From positions 160,646 to 224,645 of the forward strand of contig NZ_OLMK01000014.1 in NCBI RefSeq assembly GCF_900290235.1: a stretch of 64,000 nt of DNA. The letters run 5' to 3'. The notes beneath the pieces are model-generated. The model did not search any database. It was not told the DNA's origin and saw only the letters and a program-made list of their open reading frames with translations. Origin of the DNA: Streptomyces sp. MA5143a (GTDB taxonomy: Bacteria; Actinomycetota; Actinomycetes; Streptomycetales; Streptomycetaceae). Below are positions 35,874 through 45,232 of this stretch, piece after piece (position 1 is the stretch's first letter; every line of letters starts with the position of its first letter). The position numbers and the translations under genes were made by a program.

Positions 35874-36359
35874 ATGGGCGAGCAGCACCACGCCACGTTC
35901 CCGCAAGAGGTCATCGACGAGTACGCGGCACTCGGCGTCGACCTGGTCGCGATGTTCTCCGCGGGGCACCTGGGCACCCGCATGGGCGTGCAGATCGTGG
36001 AGGCGTCCGCGGACCGCGTCGTCGGCACCATGCCGGTCGAGGGCAACACCCAGCCGTACGGGCTGCTGCACGGCGGCGCGTCCGCCGTGCTGGCGGAGAC
36101 CCTCGGCTCGGTCGGCTCCATGCTGCACGCGGGCAGCTCCAAGATCGCGGTGGGCGTCGACCTGAACTGCACCCACCACCGCGGCGTACGGTCCGGGCTG
36201 GTCACCGGGGTGGCCACACCGGTGCACCGGGGACGCTCCACCGCCACGTACGAGATCGTCATCAGCGACGAGGCGGGCAAGCGGGTGTGCACGGCCCGGT
36301 TGACCTGTCTGCTGCGGGACGTCCTGCCGGCCGACGCCCAGCGGGCCACGGGCGGCTGA
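35874..36359 (+). CDS. PaaI-type hotdog-fold thioesterase
   Basis: 161 residues with the hotdog motif HGGASAVLAETLGSVGS (64-80), the site of the catalytic acidic residue, preceded by GNTQPYGLLHGG and followed by DLNCTHHRGVRSGLVTGVATPVHRGRSTATYEI. It presumably hydrolyses an aromatic or acyl-CoA thioester in the cytosol. It starts 72 bases after the YdeP-like gene, same strand. Confidence 0.88.
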   Translation: MGEQHHATFPQEVIDEYAALGVDLVAMFSAGHLGTRMGVQIVEASADRVVGTMPVEGNTQPYGLLHGGASAVLAETLGSVGSMLHAGSSKIAVGVDLNCTHHRGVRSGLVTGVATPVHRGRSTATYEIVISDEAGKRVCTARLTCLLRDVLPADAQRATGG

Positions 36360-36424
36360 CCGTCGACGAGCCCGCGGCCACCGGGCGCTGGCGGGCGGCG
36401 GCGGGCGGGTCTAGCTTTCGGGGC

Positions 36425-36835
36425 ATGGGAACGGGAGGAGCCTTGAGGTGGGGAGCCGCCCTCGGGCCGGCGCTGCTGATCGTCGCCCTGGTCACCGGGT
36501 GCGGGACGTCGGGAGCGGACAGCGGACCGGCCGGACCGTCGGCCGGCGGCTCGGCGTCGCCGTCACCGGTGGCCACACCGCCCGAGCAACTGTGCGCACG
36601 GATCGTCTCCCACTGGTCGCGGGAGGCCCTGGACGGTGACGGCTACGGCGACTACCAGTCCATGGGGATGTCGAACGGCCAGTACGACATCCTGCGCGAG
36701 GTCGTCGACGCCGCCCGCGCCGAACAGGAGCGCGCCGGCCGGAAGGCGGCCGAGCGGCTCGTCGACGAGGAGGCGCGCACCCGCTGCGCGAAGCTGTACC
36801 GGAACGGCAACCCGACCGGGGGGCCGTGGAGTTGA
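36425..36835 (+). CDS. Predicted lipoprotein, 136 aa
   Basis: N-terminal hydrophobic segment and lipobox LVTGC (Cys26) predict a membrane-anchored lipoprotein. A Ser/Pro/Gly linker leads into a small domain with one Cys pair (QLCARIV and RTRCAKLY), a likely disulfide. No family recognised. Its stop overlaps the next gene by ten bases, so the two are coupled. Confidence 0.7.
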   Translation: MGTGGALRWGAALGPALLIVALVTGCGTSGADSGPAGPSAGGSASPSPVATPPEQLCARIVSHWSREALDGDGYGDYQSMGMSNGQYDILREVVDAARAEQERAGRKAAERLVDEEARTRCAKLYRNGNPTGGPWS

Positions 36836-37503
36836 GCGGCATCGGGCCCGTCGAACCGGGCGAGGGGACCCACGCCGGGGACGCCCCGTCGCCGCACGGA
36901 CGCCTCGCCCCGCTGTACACCCGGCACCGCCGCGCCGTACTCGCGGCCGGCGCGGCCGCCGTCGTCCTCGCGGGCGGTCTGCTCCACGTGACCCGCCCCC
37001 GGCCGGAGCCCCCGGCCCCTCCCGCGTACCCGTCCCAGGCGGTGGAGTTCACCTACCTCGGGCCCGAGCCCCCGCAGGACGGGCTCCCGGCGGGGAGCTT
37101 CAGTTTCGGCGTCGGGGTCACCACGCGCGACGGGCCCCCGATCACCGTGACCCGGATCTCGCAGCCGTCCGCCGGACTCACCGTCTCCGCCAGGCCGCGG
37201 CCGCCCTTCGGCAGCCCGGTCGACGACGTCCGCACGGTCGTGATCACCCTGCGGGTGACAGATTGCGGGAAAGTCCCGAGGAACGCCGGGCTGCCTTTCC
37301 TGGACGTAACTCTGCGTAATAGGCGTGCAATAGAAGACCACAGTTTCATCCTCGGCGGACGCTATGCGCACGACCTCTCCGAAGCGATTGAGGTCGCCTG
37401 CAGCAACGACCGGGCGTCACTACCAAAACCCGAGAACACTCCTGAAAACGCCAGCGCACTTCCTGCGGCTTCTCACAATGCGGACAGGGCGAATCGGCCT
37501 TAA
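36826..37503 (+). CDS. Membrane-anchored protein of unknown function, 225 aa
   Basis: A cytoplasmic ~35 residues, one membrane segment (AVLAAGAAAVVLAGGLLHV), then an extracytoplasmic beta-rich domain containing GSFSFGVGVTTRDGPPITVTRISQP. I know this layout from streptomycete proteins without function. From about residue 145 (37260 on) the coding sequence becomes clearly less GC-rich and uses codons such as AAT, ATA and TTT, unlike its neighbours. This may mark a different origin of the 3' end or promoter sequence for the next operon inside the gene. Confidence 0.65.
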   Translation: MELSGIGPVEPGEGTHAGDAPSPHGRLAPLYTRHRRAVLAAGAAAVVLAGGLLHVTRPRPEPPAPPAYPSQAVEFTYLGPEPPQDGLPAGSFSFGVGVTTRDGPPITVTRISQPSAGLTVSARPRPPFGSPVDDVRTVVITLRVTDCGKVPRNAGLPFLDVTLRNRRAIEDHSFILGGRYAHDLSEAIEVACSNDRASLPKPENTPENASALPAASHNADRANRP

Positions 37504-37691
37504 TTCCTCGCATCCACCCACGGAGTACCGCTCTGCATTACGTCGTGTCATAACAAGAGCGTCACAGCCTCGGTCAGACCCTCCTCCACGTTCCCATCAC
37601 ACGCTTAGAGTCACGCCCAGTCACCGCGCCCTCGGATTCGAAGTCATTTTCGTCCCAGCGCTCGACTCGGCCCGCTCAACCAGGAGGGGCC

Positions 37692-38948
37692 GTGCCACGG
37701 AAAGGACCGATCGTGCGTCAACGCTCGCTCATCGCCATCACCGCCGCGCTGGCGGCGGGAGCTCTCACCCTCACCGCCTGCGGCTCGCGCGACGACAGCG
37801 CCGGCTCGGACTCCGAAGGAAGCGGCGGCGGCACCACCGTCGTCATCGGTGTCGACGCACCGCTGACCGGCGACCTGTCCGCGCTGGGTCTCGGCATCAA
37901 GAACTCCGTAGACCTCGCCGCCAAGACGGCCAACAAGGAGAAGACCGTCGAAGGCGTGACCTTCAAGGTCGAGGCCCTCGACGACCAGGCGCAGCCCTCC
38001 TCGGGCCAGCAGAACGCCACCAAGCTCGTCGCCGACAAGGACGTCCTCGGCGTGGTCGGCCCGCTGAACTCCTCGGTCGCCGAGTCCATGCAGAAGGTCT
38101 TCGACGACGCCAAGCTCGTCGAGGTCTCCCCGGCCAACACCAACCCGGCCCTGACCCAGGGCACGGACTGGCAGAAGACCAAGACCCGCCCGTACAAGTC
38201 GTACTTCCGCACCGCGACCACGGACGCCATCCAGGGCCCGTTCGCCGCCCAGTACGTCTACAACGACGCCAAGAAGAAGAAGGTCTTCGTCATCGACGAC
38301 AAGAAGACCTACGGCGCCGGTCTGGCCGCCACCTTCACCGAGGAGTTCAAGAAGCTCGGCGGCAAGATCGCCGGCACCGAGCACATCAACCCCGACACCA
38401 AGGACTTCTCCGCGGTCGCCACCAAGGTGAAGAACTCCGGTGCGGACGTCGTCTACTACGGCGGCGAATACCCGCAGGCCGGCCCGCTGAGCAAGCAGAT
38501 CAAGGCCGCCGGCGCCAAGATCCCCGTGGTCGGCGGTGACGGCATCTACAGCGCCGACTTCATCAAGCTGGCCGGCGCCAGCGGCAAGGGCGACCTGGCC
38601 ACCTCGGTCGGCGCCCCGGTCGAGGAGCTCCCCTCCGCCAAGGAGTTCGTGGCGAACTACAAGGCCGCGGGCTACAAGGAGGCCTTCGAGGCCTACGGCG
38701 GCTACTCCTACGACTCGGCCTGGGCGATCATCGAGGCCGTGAAGAAGGTCGTCGAGGACAACAACGGCAAGCTCCCGAGCGACGCTCGCGCCAAGGTCAC
38801 GGCCGCGATGCAGAACGTCTCGTTCGACGGGGTGACCGGCAAGGTCTCCTTCGACGAGTACGGTGACGCCACCAACAAGCAGCTCACCGTCTACGCCGTC
38901 GAGAACGGTGCCTGGAAGGCGGTCAAGTCCGGTACCTACACCGGCTGA
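37692..38948 (+). CDS. livK: Branched-chain amino acid ABC transporter, substrate-binding lipoprotein
   Basis: 418 residues; periplasmic-type binding protein anchored by a lipobox (LTLTACGS, Cys30). Two lobes of the Leu/Ile/Val-binding fold: VVIGVDAPLTGDLSALGLGIKNSVDLA, LNSSVAESMQ, FRTATTDAIQGPFAAQYV and VVYYGGEYPQAGPLSKQIKAAG. First gene of a five-gene uptake operon. GTG 37692 follows AGGAGGGG closely; GTG 37713 with AAAGGA upstream is the alternative start. Confidence 0.92.
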   Translation: MPRKGPIVRQRSLIAITAALAAGALTLTACGSRDDSAGSDSEGSGGGTTVVIGVDAPLTGDLSALGLGIKNSVDLAAKTANKEKTVEGVTFKVEALDDQAQPSSGQQNATKLVADKDVLGVVGPLNSSVAESMQKVFDDAKLVEVSPANTNPALTQGTDWQKTKTRPYKSYFRTATTDAIQGPFAAQYVYNDAKKKKVFVIDDKKTYGAGLAATFTEEFKKLGGKIAGTEHINPDTKDFSAVATKVKNSGADVVYYGGEYPQAGPLSKQIKAAGAKIPVVGGDGIYSADFIKLAGASGKGDLATSVGAPVEELPSAKEFVANYKAAGYKEAFEAYGGYSYDSAWAIIEAVKKVVEDNNGKLPSDARAKVTAAMQNVSFDGVTGKVSFDEYGDATNKQLTVYAVENGAWKAVKSGTYTG

Positions 38949-38971
38949 TCCACCACCGCACCACTCCTGAG

Positions 38972-39007
38972 CCGCGCGGGGCGCTGTTCCACTGGCGCCC
39001 CGCGCGG
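38972..39007 (+). terminator. Hairpin between livK and livH (partial terminator)
   Basis: A perfect 13-bp stem (CCGCGCGGGGCGC with GCGCCCCGCGCGG) and a 10-base loop lie in the 112-base gap after the binding protein gene. It fits an attenuating or mRNA-stabilising hairpin, giving more binding protein than permease. Confidence 0.6.
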
Positions 39008-39060
39008 ACTCGCATCCGGCCCCCCGTCGAAACATCCGAAACCCTCTCGGAGGACATGCG

Positions 39061-39993
39061 GTGAACGAACTGCCGCAGCAGCTGGTCAACGGCCTGCTAC
39101 TGGGATCCATGTACGGGCTGGTCGCCATCGGCTACACAATGGTCTATGGCATCGTCCAGCTCATCAACTTCGCCCACGGCGAGATCTTCATGACCGGAGC
39201 GTTCGGCGCTCTGACGATCTACCTGTACGTGCTGCCCGACGGCACGTCCATGGCAATCGCCCTGCCGCTGATGCTCGTCGGCGCCGTTCTGGTCGCCGTC
39301 ACCGTCGCTGTGGGAGCGGAACGATTCGCCTACCGCCCCCTCCGCAACGCCCCACGCCTCGCCCCGCTCATCACCGCGATCGGCCTCTCCCTCGCTCTGC
39401 AGCAGGCTGTGTGGGCCTGGTACCCGGGAGCCACGTCCGCCCTCGTCTTCCCGCAGATCGAAGGCGGCCCCTTCGAGATCGGCGGCGTCACCATCCAGAC
39501 CGGTGACGTCTTCCTGCTCGTCGCCGCCCCCGTCAGCATGGCCTTCCTCGCCTACTTCGTCATGAAGACCCGCACCGGACGCGGCATGCAGGCCACCGCC
39601 CAGGACCCCGACACCGCGAAGCTCATGGGCGTCAACACCGACCGCATCATCGTGATCGCGTTCGCCCTCGGCGCCACCTTCGCCGCCGTCGGCGGTGTCG
39701 CCTACGGCCTGAAGTACGGCCAGATCGACTTCCGCATGGGCTTCCTCCTCGGTCTGAAGGCGTTCACCGCAGCCGTCCTCGGCGGCATCGGCAACATCTA
39801 CGGAGCCATGATCGGCGGCGTGGTCCTCGGCGTGGCCGAGACCCTGGCCACCGCCTACATCGCCGACATCCCGGGCATGGACCAGTTCGGCAGCAACGCC
39901 TGGGCCGACGTCTGGGCCTTCGTACTCCTCATCCTCGTACTGCTGTTCAGGCCGCAGGGCCTGCTCGGCGAGCGCGTCGCGGACAGGGCGTGA
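39061..39993 (+). CDS. livH: Branched-chain amino acid ABC transporter permease LivH
   Basis: 310 residues, eight or so hydrophobic helices; family phrases NGLLLGSMYGLVAIGYTMVYGIVQLINFAHGEIFM, GRGMQATAQDPDTAKLMGVN and GLKAFTAAVLGGIGNIYGAMIGG. Forms the membrane channel with LivM. GTG start with CTCGGAGG about seven bases upstream. Confidence 0.93.
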   Translation: MNELPQQLVNGLLLGSMYGLVAIGYTMVYGIVQLINFAHGEIFMTGAFGALTIYLYVLPDGTSMAIALPLMLVGAVLVAVTVAVGAERFAYRPLRNAPRLAPLITAIGLSLALQQAVWAWYPGATSALVFPQIEGGPFEIGGVTIQTGDVFLLVAAPVSMAFLAYFVMKTRTGRGMQATAQDPDTAKLMGVNTDRIIVIAFALGATFAAVGGVAYGLKYGQIDFRMGFLLGLKAFTAAVLGGIGNIYGAMIGGVVLGVAETLATAYIADIPGMDQFGSNAWADVWAFVLLILVLLFRPQGLLGERVADRA

Positions 39994-39998
39994 CACCG

Positions 39999-41822
<1,824 letters not shown>

Positions 41823-41829
41823 CACCACC

Positions 41830-42723
41830 ATGACGACTGACACCACCACCCCCGGCACCACGGGCGAGACCGTCCTCGACGCCCGCGGCGTCACCATGCG
41901 CTTCGGCGGCCTCACCGCCGTCCGCAACGTCGACTTCACCGTGAACGCGGGCGAAATCGTCGGCCTCATCGGCCCCAACGGCGCCGGCAAGACGACCTTC
42001 TTCAACTGCCTCACCGGCCTCTACATCCCCACCGAGGGCGAAGTCCGCTACAAGGGCAACGTCCTGCCGCCCAAGTCCTTCAAGGTCACCGCGGCCGGCA
42101 TCGCCCGCACCTTCCAGAACATCCGCCTGTTCGCGAACATGACGGTCCTGGAGAACGTGCTCGTCGGCCGCCACACCCGGACCAAGGAAGGCTTCTGGTC
42201 GGCCGTCCTGCGGCTGCCCAGCTTCCACAAGGCCGAGGCCAAGTCCCGCGAACGCGCCATGGAACTCCTGGCGTTCGTGGGTCTGGAGAACAAGGCCGAC
42301 CACCTCGCCCGCAACCTCCCCTACGGCGAACAGCGCAAGCTGGAGATCGCCCGGGCACTCGCCAGCGAACCCGGCCTCCTCCTCCTGGACGAGCCCACCG
42401 CCGGCATGAACCCGCAGGAGACACGAGCCACCGAGGAACTCGTCTTCGCCATCCGCGACAAGGGCATAGCCGTACTCGTCATCGAGCACGACATGCGGTT
42501 CATCTTCAACCTCTGCGACCGCGTCGCCGTCCTCGTCCAGGGCGAGAAGCTCGTCGAGGGCGACAGCGCCACCGTCCAGGGAGACGAACGCGTCGTCGCC
42601 GCCTACCTCGGCGAACCCTTCGAAGACGCTCCCGGCAAGGACGAGGTCGCGGAAGTCGAGGCCGCCGAAGCACACGCCGAGGCCGCCGCCGACGCCGCAC
42701 CCGGCAAGGAGAACGACCGATGA
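41830..42723 (+). CDS. livG: Branched-chain amino acid ABC transporter ATPase LivG
   Basis: 297 residues. Walker A GPNGAGKTTFFN, Q-loop FQNIRLF, signature LPYGEQRKLEIARAL, Walker B LLLLDEPTAGMN, H-loop IEHDM. The Glu/Ala-rich C-terminal ~35 residues (EVEAAEAHAEAAADAAP) extend beyond the usual end. Stop overlaps the livF start (ATGA). Confidence 0.94.
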   Translation: MTTDTTTPGTTGETVLDARGVTMRFGGLTAVRNVDFTVNAGEIVGLIGPNGAGKTTFFNCLTGLYIPTEGEVRYKGNVLPPKSFKVTAAGIARTFQNIRLFANMTVLENVLVGRHTRTKEGFWSAVLRLPSFHKAEAKSRERAMELLAFVGLENKADHLARNLPYGEQRKLEIARALASEPGLLLLDEPTAGMNPQETRATEELVFAIRDKGIAVLVIEHDMRFIFNLCDRVAVLVQGEKLVEGDSATVQGDERVVAAYLGEPFEDAPGKDEVAEVEAAEAHAEAAADAAPGKENDR

Positions 42724-43436
42724 CCGCACTGCTCGAAGTCGAGGACCTCCGGGTCGCCTACGGCAAGATCGAAGCCGTCAAGGGCGTCTCCTTCAAGGTC
42801 AACGCGGGCGAAGTCGTCACCCTCGTCGGCACCAACGGCGCCGGCAAGACCACGACGCTCCGCACCCTCTCCGGGCTCCTCAAGCCCGTCGGCGGCCAGA
42901 TCAAGTTCAACGGCAAGTCGCTGAAGAAGGTCCCCGCACACGACATCGTCTCGCTGGGACTCGCCCACTCCCCCGAGGGGCGGCACATCTTCCCCCGCAT
43001 GAGCATCGAGGACAACCTCCGCCTCGGCGCCTTCCTGCGCAGCGACAAGCCCGGCATCGAGAAGGACATCCAGCGCGCCTACGACCTCTTCCCCATCCTG
43101 GGCGAACGTCGCAAGCAGGCCGCCGGCACCCTCTCCGGTGGCGAGCAGCAGATGCTGGCCATGGGCCGCGCGCTCATGTCCCAGCCGAAGCTGCTCATGC
43201 TCGACGAGCCCTCCATGGGCCTCTCCCCGATCATGATGCAGAAGATCATGGCGACGATCGCCGAGCTGAAGTCCCAGGGCACCACCATCCTGCTCGTCGA
43301 GCAGAACGCCCAGGCGGCGCTCTCCCTCGCCGACCAGGGACACGTCATGGAGATCGGCAAGATAGTGCTCTCCGGCACGGGCTCCGACCTGCTGCACGAC
43401 GAATCGGTCCGCAAGGCGTACCTCGGCGAGGACTAG
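42720..43436 (+). CDS. livF: Branched-chain amino acid ABC transporter ATPase LivF
   Basis: 238 residues. Walker A GTNGAGKTTTLR, signature LSGGEQQMLAMGRAL, Walker B LLMLDEPSMGLSP, H-loop VEQNAQ typical of LivF. Pairs with LivG to drive uptake of Leu/Ile/Val or related compounds. Last gene of the operon, ended by a 19-bp hairpin. Confidence 0.94.
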   Translation: MTALLEVEDLRVAYGKIEAVKGVSFKVNAGEVVTLVGTNGAGKTTTLRTLSGLLKPVGGQIKFNGKSLKKVPAHDIVSLGLAHSPEGRHIFPRMSIEDNLRLGAFLRSDKPGIEKDIQRAYDLFPILGERRKQAAGTLSGGEQQMLAMGRALMSQPKLLMLDEPSMGLSPIMMQKIMATIAELKSQGTTILLVEQNAQAALSLADQGHVMEIGKIVLSGTGSDLLHDESVRKAYLGED

Positions 43437-43453
43437 CCACCCGGCCCACACAC

Positions 43454-43495
43454 GAGGAGGCCCGCACCCCCTTCCCAGGGGGTGCGGGCCTCCTC
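43454..43495. terminator. Bidirectional hairpin terminator, perfect 19-bp stem
   Basis: GAGGAGGCCCGCACCCCCT pairs perfectly with its inverted copy across a TCCC loop. It lies between the convergent livF and response-regulator genes and can serve both. Confidence 0.85.
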
Positions 43496-43525
43496 GCATG
43501 TACGACGCGGCCGAAGGGGCCGCCG

Positions 43526-44182
43526 TCAGCCCTTCGCGGACTTCTTCTCGTCGGCGTCCTGGATGACCGCCTCCGCGACCTGCTGCATCGACATCCTGCG
43601 GTCCATCGACGTCTTCTGGATCCAACGGAACGCCGCCGGCTCCGTCAGCCCGTACTCCGTCTGCAGGATCGACTTCGCCCGGTCCACCAGCTTGCGGGTC
43701 TCCAGCCGGAGCGTGAGGTCCGCGACCTCCTTCTCCAACTCCTTCAGCTCCGTGAACCGCGACACCGCCATCTCGATCGCCGGCACGACATCGCTCTTGC
43801 TGAACGGCTTCACCAGGTACGCCATCGCGCCCGCGTCCCGCGCCCGCTCCACCAGGTCGCGCTGCGAGAACGCGGTCAGCATCAGCACCGGGGCGATCCG
43901 CTCCTCGGCGATCTTCTCGGCGGCGGAGATACCGTCCATCTTCGGCATCTTCACGTCCAGGATCACCAGGTCGGGCTGGTGCTCCCGGGCCAGCTCGATG
44001 GCCTGCTCACCGTCGCCGGCCTCGCCCACGACGGAGTAGCCCTCCTCTTCGAGCATCTCCTTGAGGTCGAGGCGGATCAACGCCTCGTCCTCGGCGATGA
44101 CGACACGGGTCGTGAGCGGAGGCACGTGCGACTTGTCGTCGTCGGGCGCGTCGAGGGGCTGGGGCGACTCGGGGGCGGTCAC
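43526..44182 (-). CDS. ANTAR-domain response regulator (PdtaR-like)
   Basis: 218 residues: receiver domain (~25-140) with acidic pocket EDE at 31-33, phosphoacceptor D76 in LVILDVKMP, Thr in LMLTAFS and Lys in YLVKPFSKSD. A coiled coil and an ANTAR RNA-binding domain follow (~150-210; RKLVDRAKSILQTEYGLTEPAAFRWIQKTSMDRRMSMQQVAEAVI). ANTAR proteins bind dual hairpins in nascent RNA to prevent termination. GTG start with AAGGAG upstream. The cognate kinase is not in this window. Divergent from the tRNA-Leu gene. Confidence 0.92.
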   Translation of the reverse strand: MTAPESPQPLDAPDDDKSHVPPLTTRVVIAEDEALIRLDLKEMLEEEGYSVVGEAGDGEQAIELAREHQPDLVILDVKMPKMDGISAAEKIAEERIAPVLMLTAFSQRDLVERARDAGAMAYLVKPFSKSDVVPAIEMAVSRFTELKELEKEVADLTLRLETRKLVDRAKSILQTEYGLTEPAAFRWIQKTSMDRRMSMQQVAEAVIQDADEKKSAKG

Positions 44183-44274
44183 GTGGGCTCCTTGTTCAGG
44201 GCAGGGGTACTGCTGACAAGAGGGTACCTAGCTGCGGCGCAGCTCGGAGAACCGGTACACTCTCCGGAGCACCG

Positions 44275-44357
44275 GCCGGGTTGGTGGAACGGTATACACG
44301 GAGGTCTCAAACACCTCTGCCCGTGAGGGCTTGCGGGTTCGAATCCCGCACCCGGTA
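44275..44357 (+). tRNA. tRNA-Leu (anticodon CAA)
   Basis: Acceptor strands GCCGGGT/ACCCGGT (one G-U pair at the end), anticodon arm GAGGT-CTCAAAC-ACCTC with anticodon CAA, a long class II variable arm, T arm GCGGG-TTCGAAT-CCCGC, discriminator A. It decodes UUG. CCA is not encoded. TACACT 19 bases upstream is a likely -10 element, and a small palindrome AGCTGCGGCGCAGCT lies at 44230-44244. Confidence 0.95.
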
Positions 44358-44365
44358 CTTGACTG

Positions 44366-44402
44366 AAGCGGATGTCCACGTTCTCGTGAACATCCGCTTT
44401 TT
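44366..44402 (+). terminator. Rho-independent terminator after tRNA-Leu
   Basis: AAGCGGATGT pairs with ACATCCGCTT, extended by four pairs beyond one mismatch, with a TTCT loop and a run of five T, one of the few classical terminators here. Confidence 0.85.
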
Positions 44403-44440
44403 GCTGCACGCGTTCACGATCAGTGACGCAGAGTAGCCAC

Positions 44441-45229
44441 ATGAACTTCCACGGCACAGAAGTACGACAGCGGGCACTCACGCTCCTCAGGGGCGGCTCG
44501 AAGAACGCGGACGTGGCCCGAACACTCAATGTCCCCCTGGGCACGATCGGTTACTGGAAGCACATGGACCGGGCCAAGCGGGGCGAGTGTCCCGGCGCTC
44601 ATGATCCAGCCTGCCCACGCTGCGACGGACGCTCACTGGATCCGGCCGCGTACTCCTACCTGCTCGGCGAGTATCTGGGAGACGGCCATATCAGCCACTA
44701 CTCGGGGCACCGAGTACCGAGTCTCGCGATCGCCTGTGCCGACGCATGGCCGGGGATCGCCGACGAGACCGAAGCCGCAATGCGAGCCGTCTTCCCGAAC
44801 AACGGCGTGCATCGGCTCCAACGGACGGGCTGCCAGAACATCAAGGTCTACTCGAAGCACCTGCCCTGCCTCTTCCCCCAACACGGCCCCGGAAAGAAGC
44901 ACGAGCGCCGCATCGCTCTCGAACCCTGGCAGCAGGCCATCGTCGACGCCCGCCCATGGGAGTTCGTCCGTGGACTGATCCACTCCGACGGCTGCCGTAT
45001 CACGAACTGGACAGCCCGTGTCGTCGGCGGTGAGCGCAAGCGCTATGAGTACCCCCGGTACTTCTTCGCCAACAGGTCGGACGACATCCGGAAGCTCTTC
45101 ACGGACACCCTCGACCAGGTGGGTGTCGACTGGACGACTCTGGCCCGCGGCAACGACCCCTTCAGCATCTCCATCGCCCGCAAGGCCTCAGTCGCCCTCA
45201 TGGACGCCCACGTCGGCCCCAAGCACTGA
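44441..45229 (+). CDS. Stand-alone LAGLIDADG homing-endonuclease-like protein with HTH
   Basis: 262 residues. An N-terminal helix-turn-helix (VRQRALTLLRGGSKNADVARTLNVPLGTIGYWK) is followed by a Cys/His cluster CPGAHDPACPRC (50-61) that could bind zinc. Two LAGLIDADG helices follow: YLLGEYLGDG with D81 and FVRGLIHSDG with D184. Both catalytic acids are present, so the DNA-cleaving fold may be active; alternatively it is a domesticated DNA-binding protein. It is not inside an intron or intein, and sits just after the tRNA-Leu terminator. ATG 44441 is chosen; GTG 44423 would add six residues. Confidence 0.8.
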   Translation: MNFHGTEVRQRALTLLRGGSKNADVARTLNVPLGTIGYWKHMDRAKRGECPGAHDPACPRCDGRSLDPAAYSYLLGEYLGDGHISHYSGHRVPSLAIACADAWPGIADETEAAMRAVFPNNGVHRLQRTGCQNIKVYSKHLPCLFPQHGPGKKHERRIALEPWQQAIVDARPWEFVRGLIHSDGCRITNWTARVVGGERKRYEYPRYFFANRSDDIRKLFTDTLDQVGVDWTTLARGNDPFSISIARKASVALMDAHVGPKH

Positions 45230-45232
45230 CCC

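Noticed and set aside
33483..36227. Minus-strand 914-codon frame opposite the YdeP-like and thioesterase genes
   Set aside because: Covers two genes with clear domains on the other strand; no independent evidence.
44275..44402. tRNA-anchored integration site
   Set aside because: No duplicated tRNA 3' end, integrase or plasmid/phage genes follow within the window.
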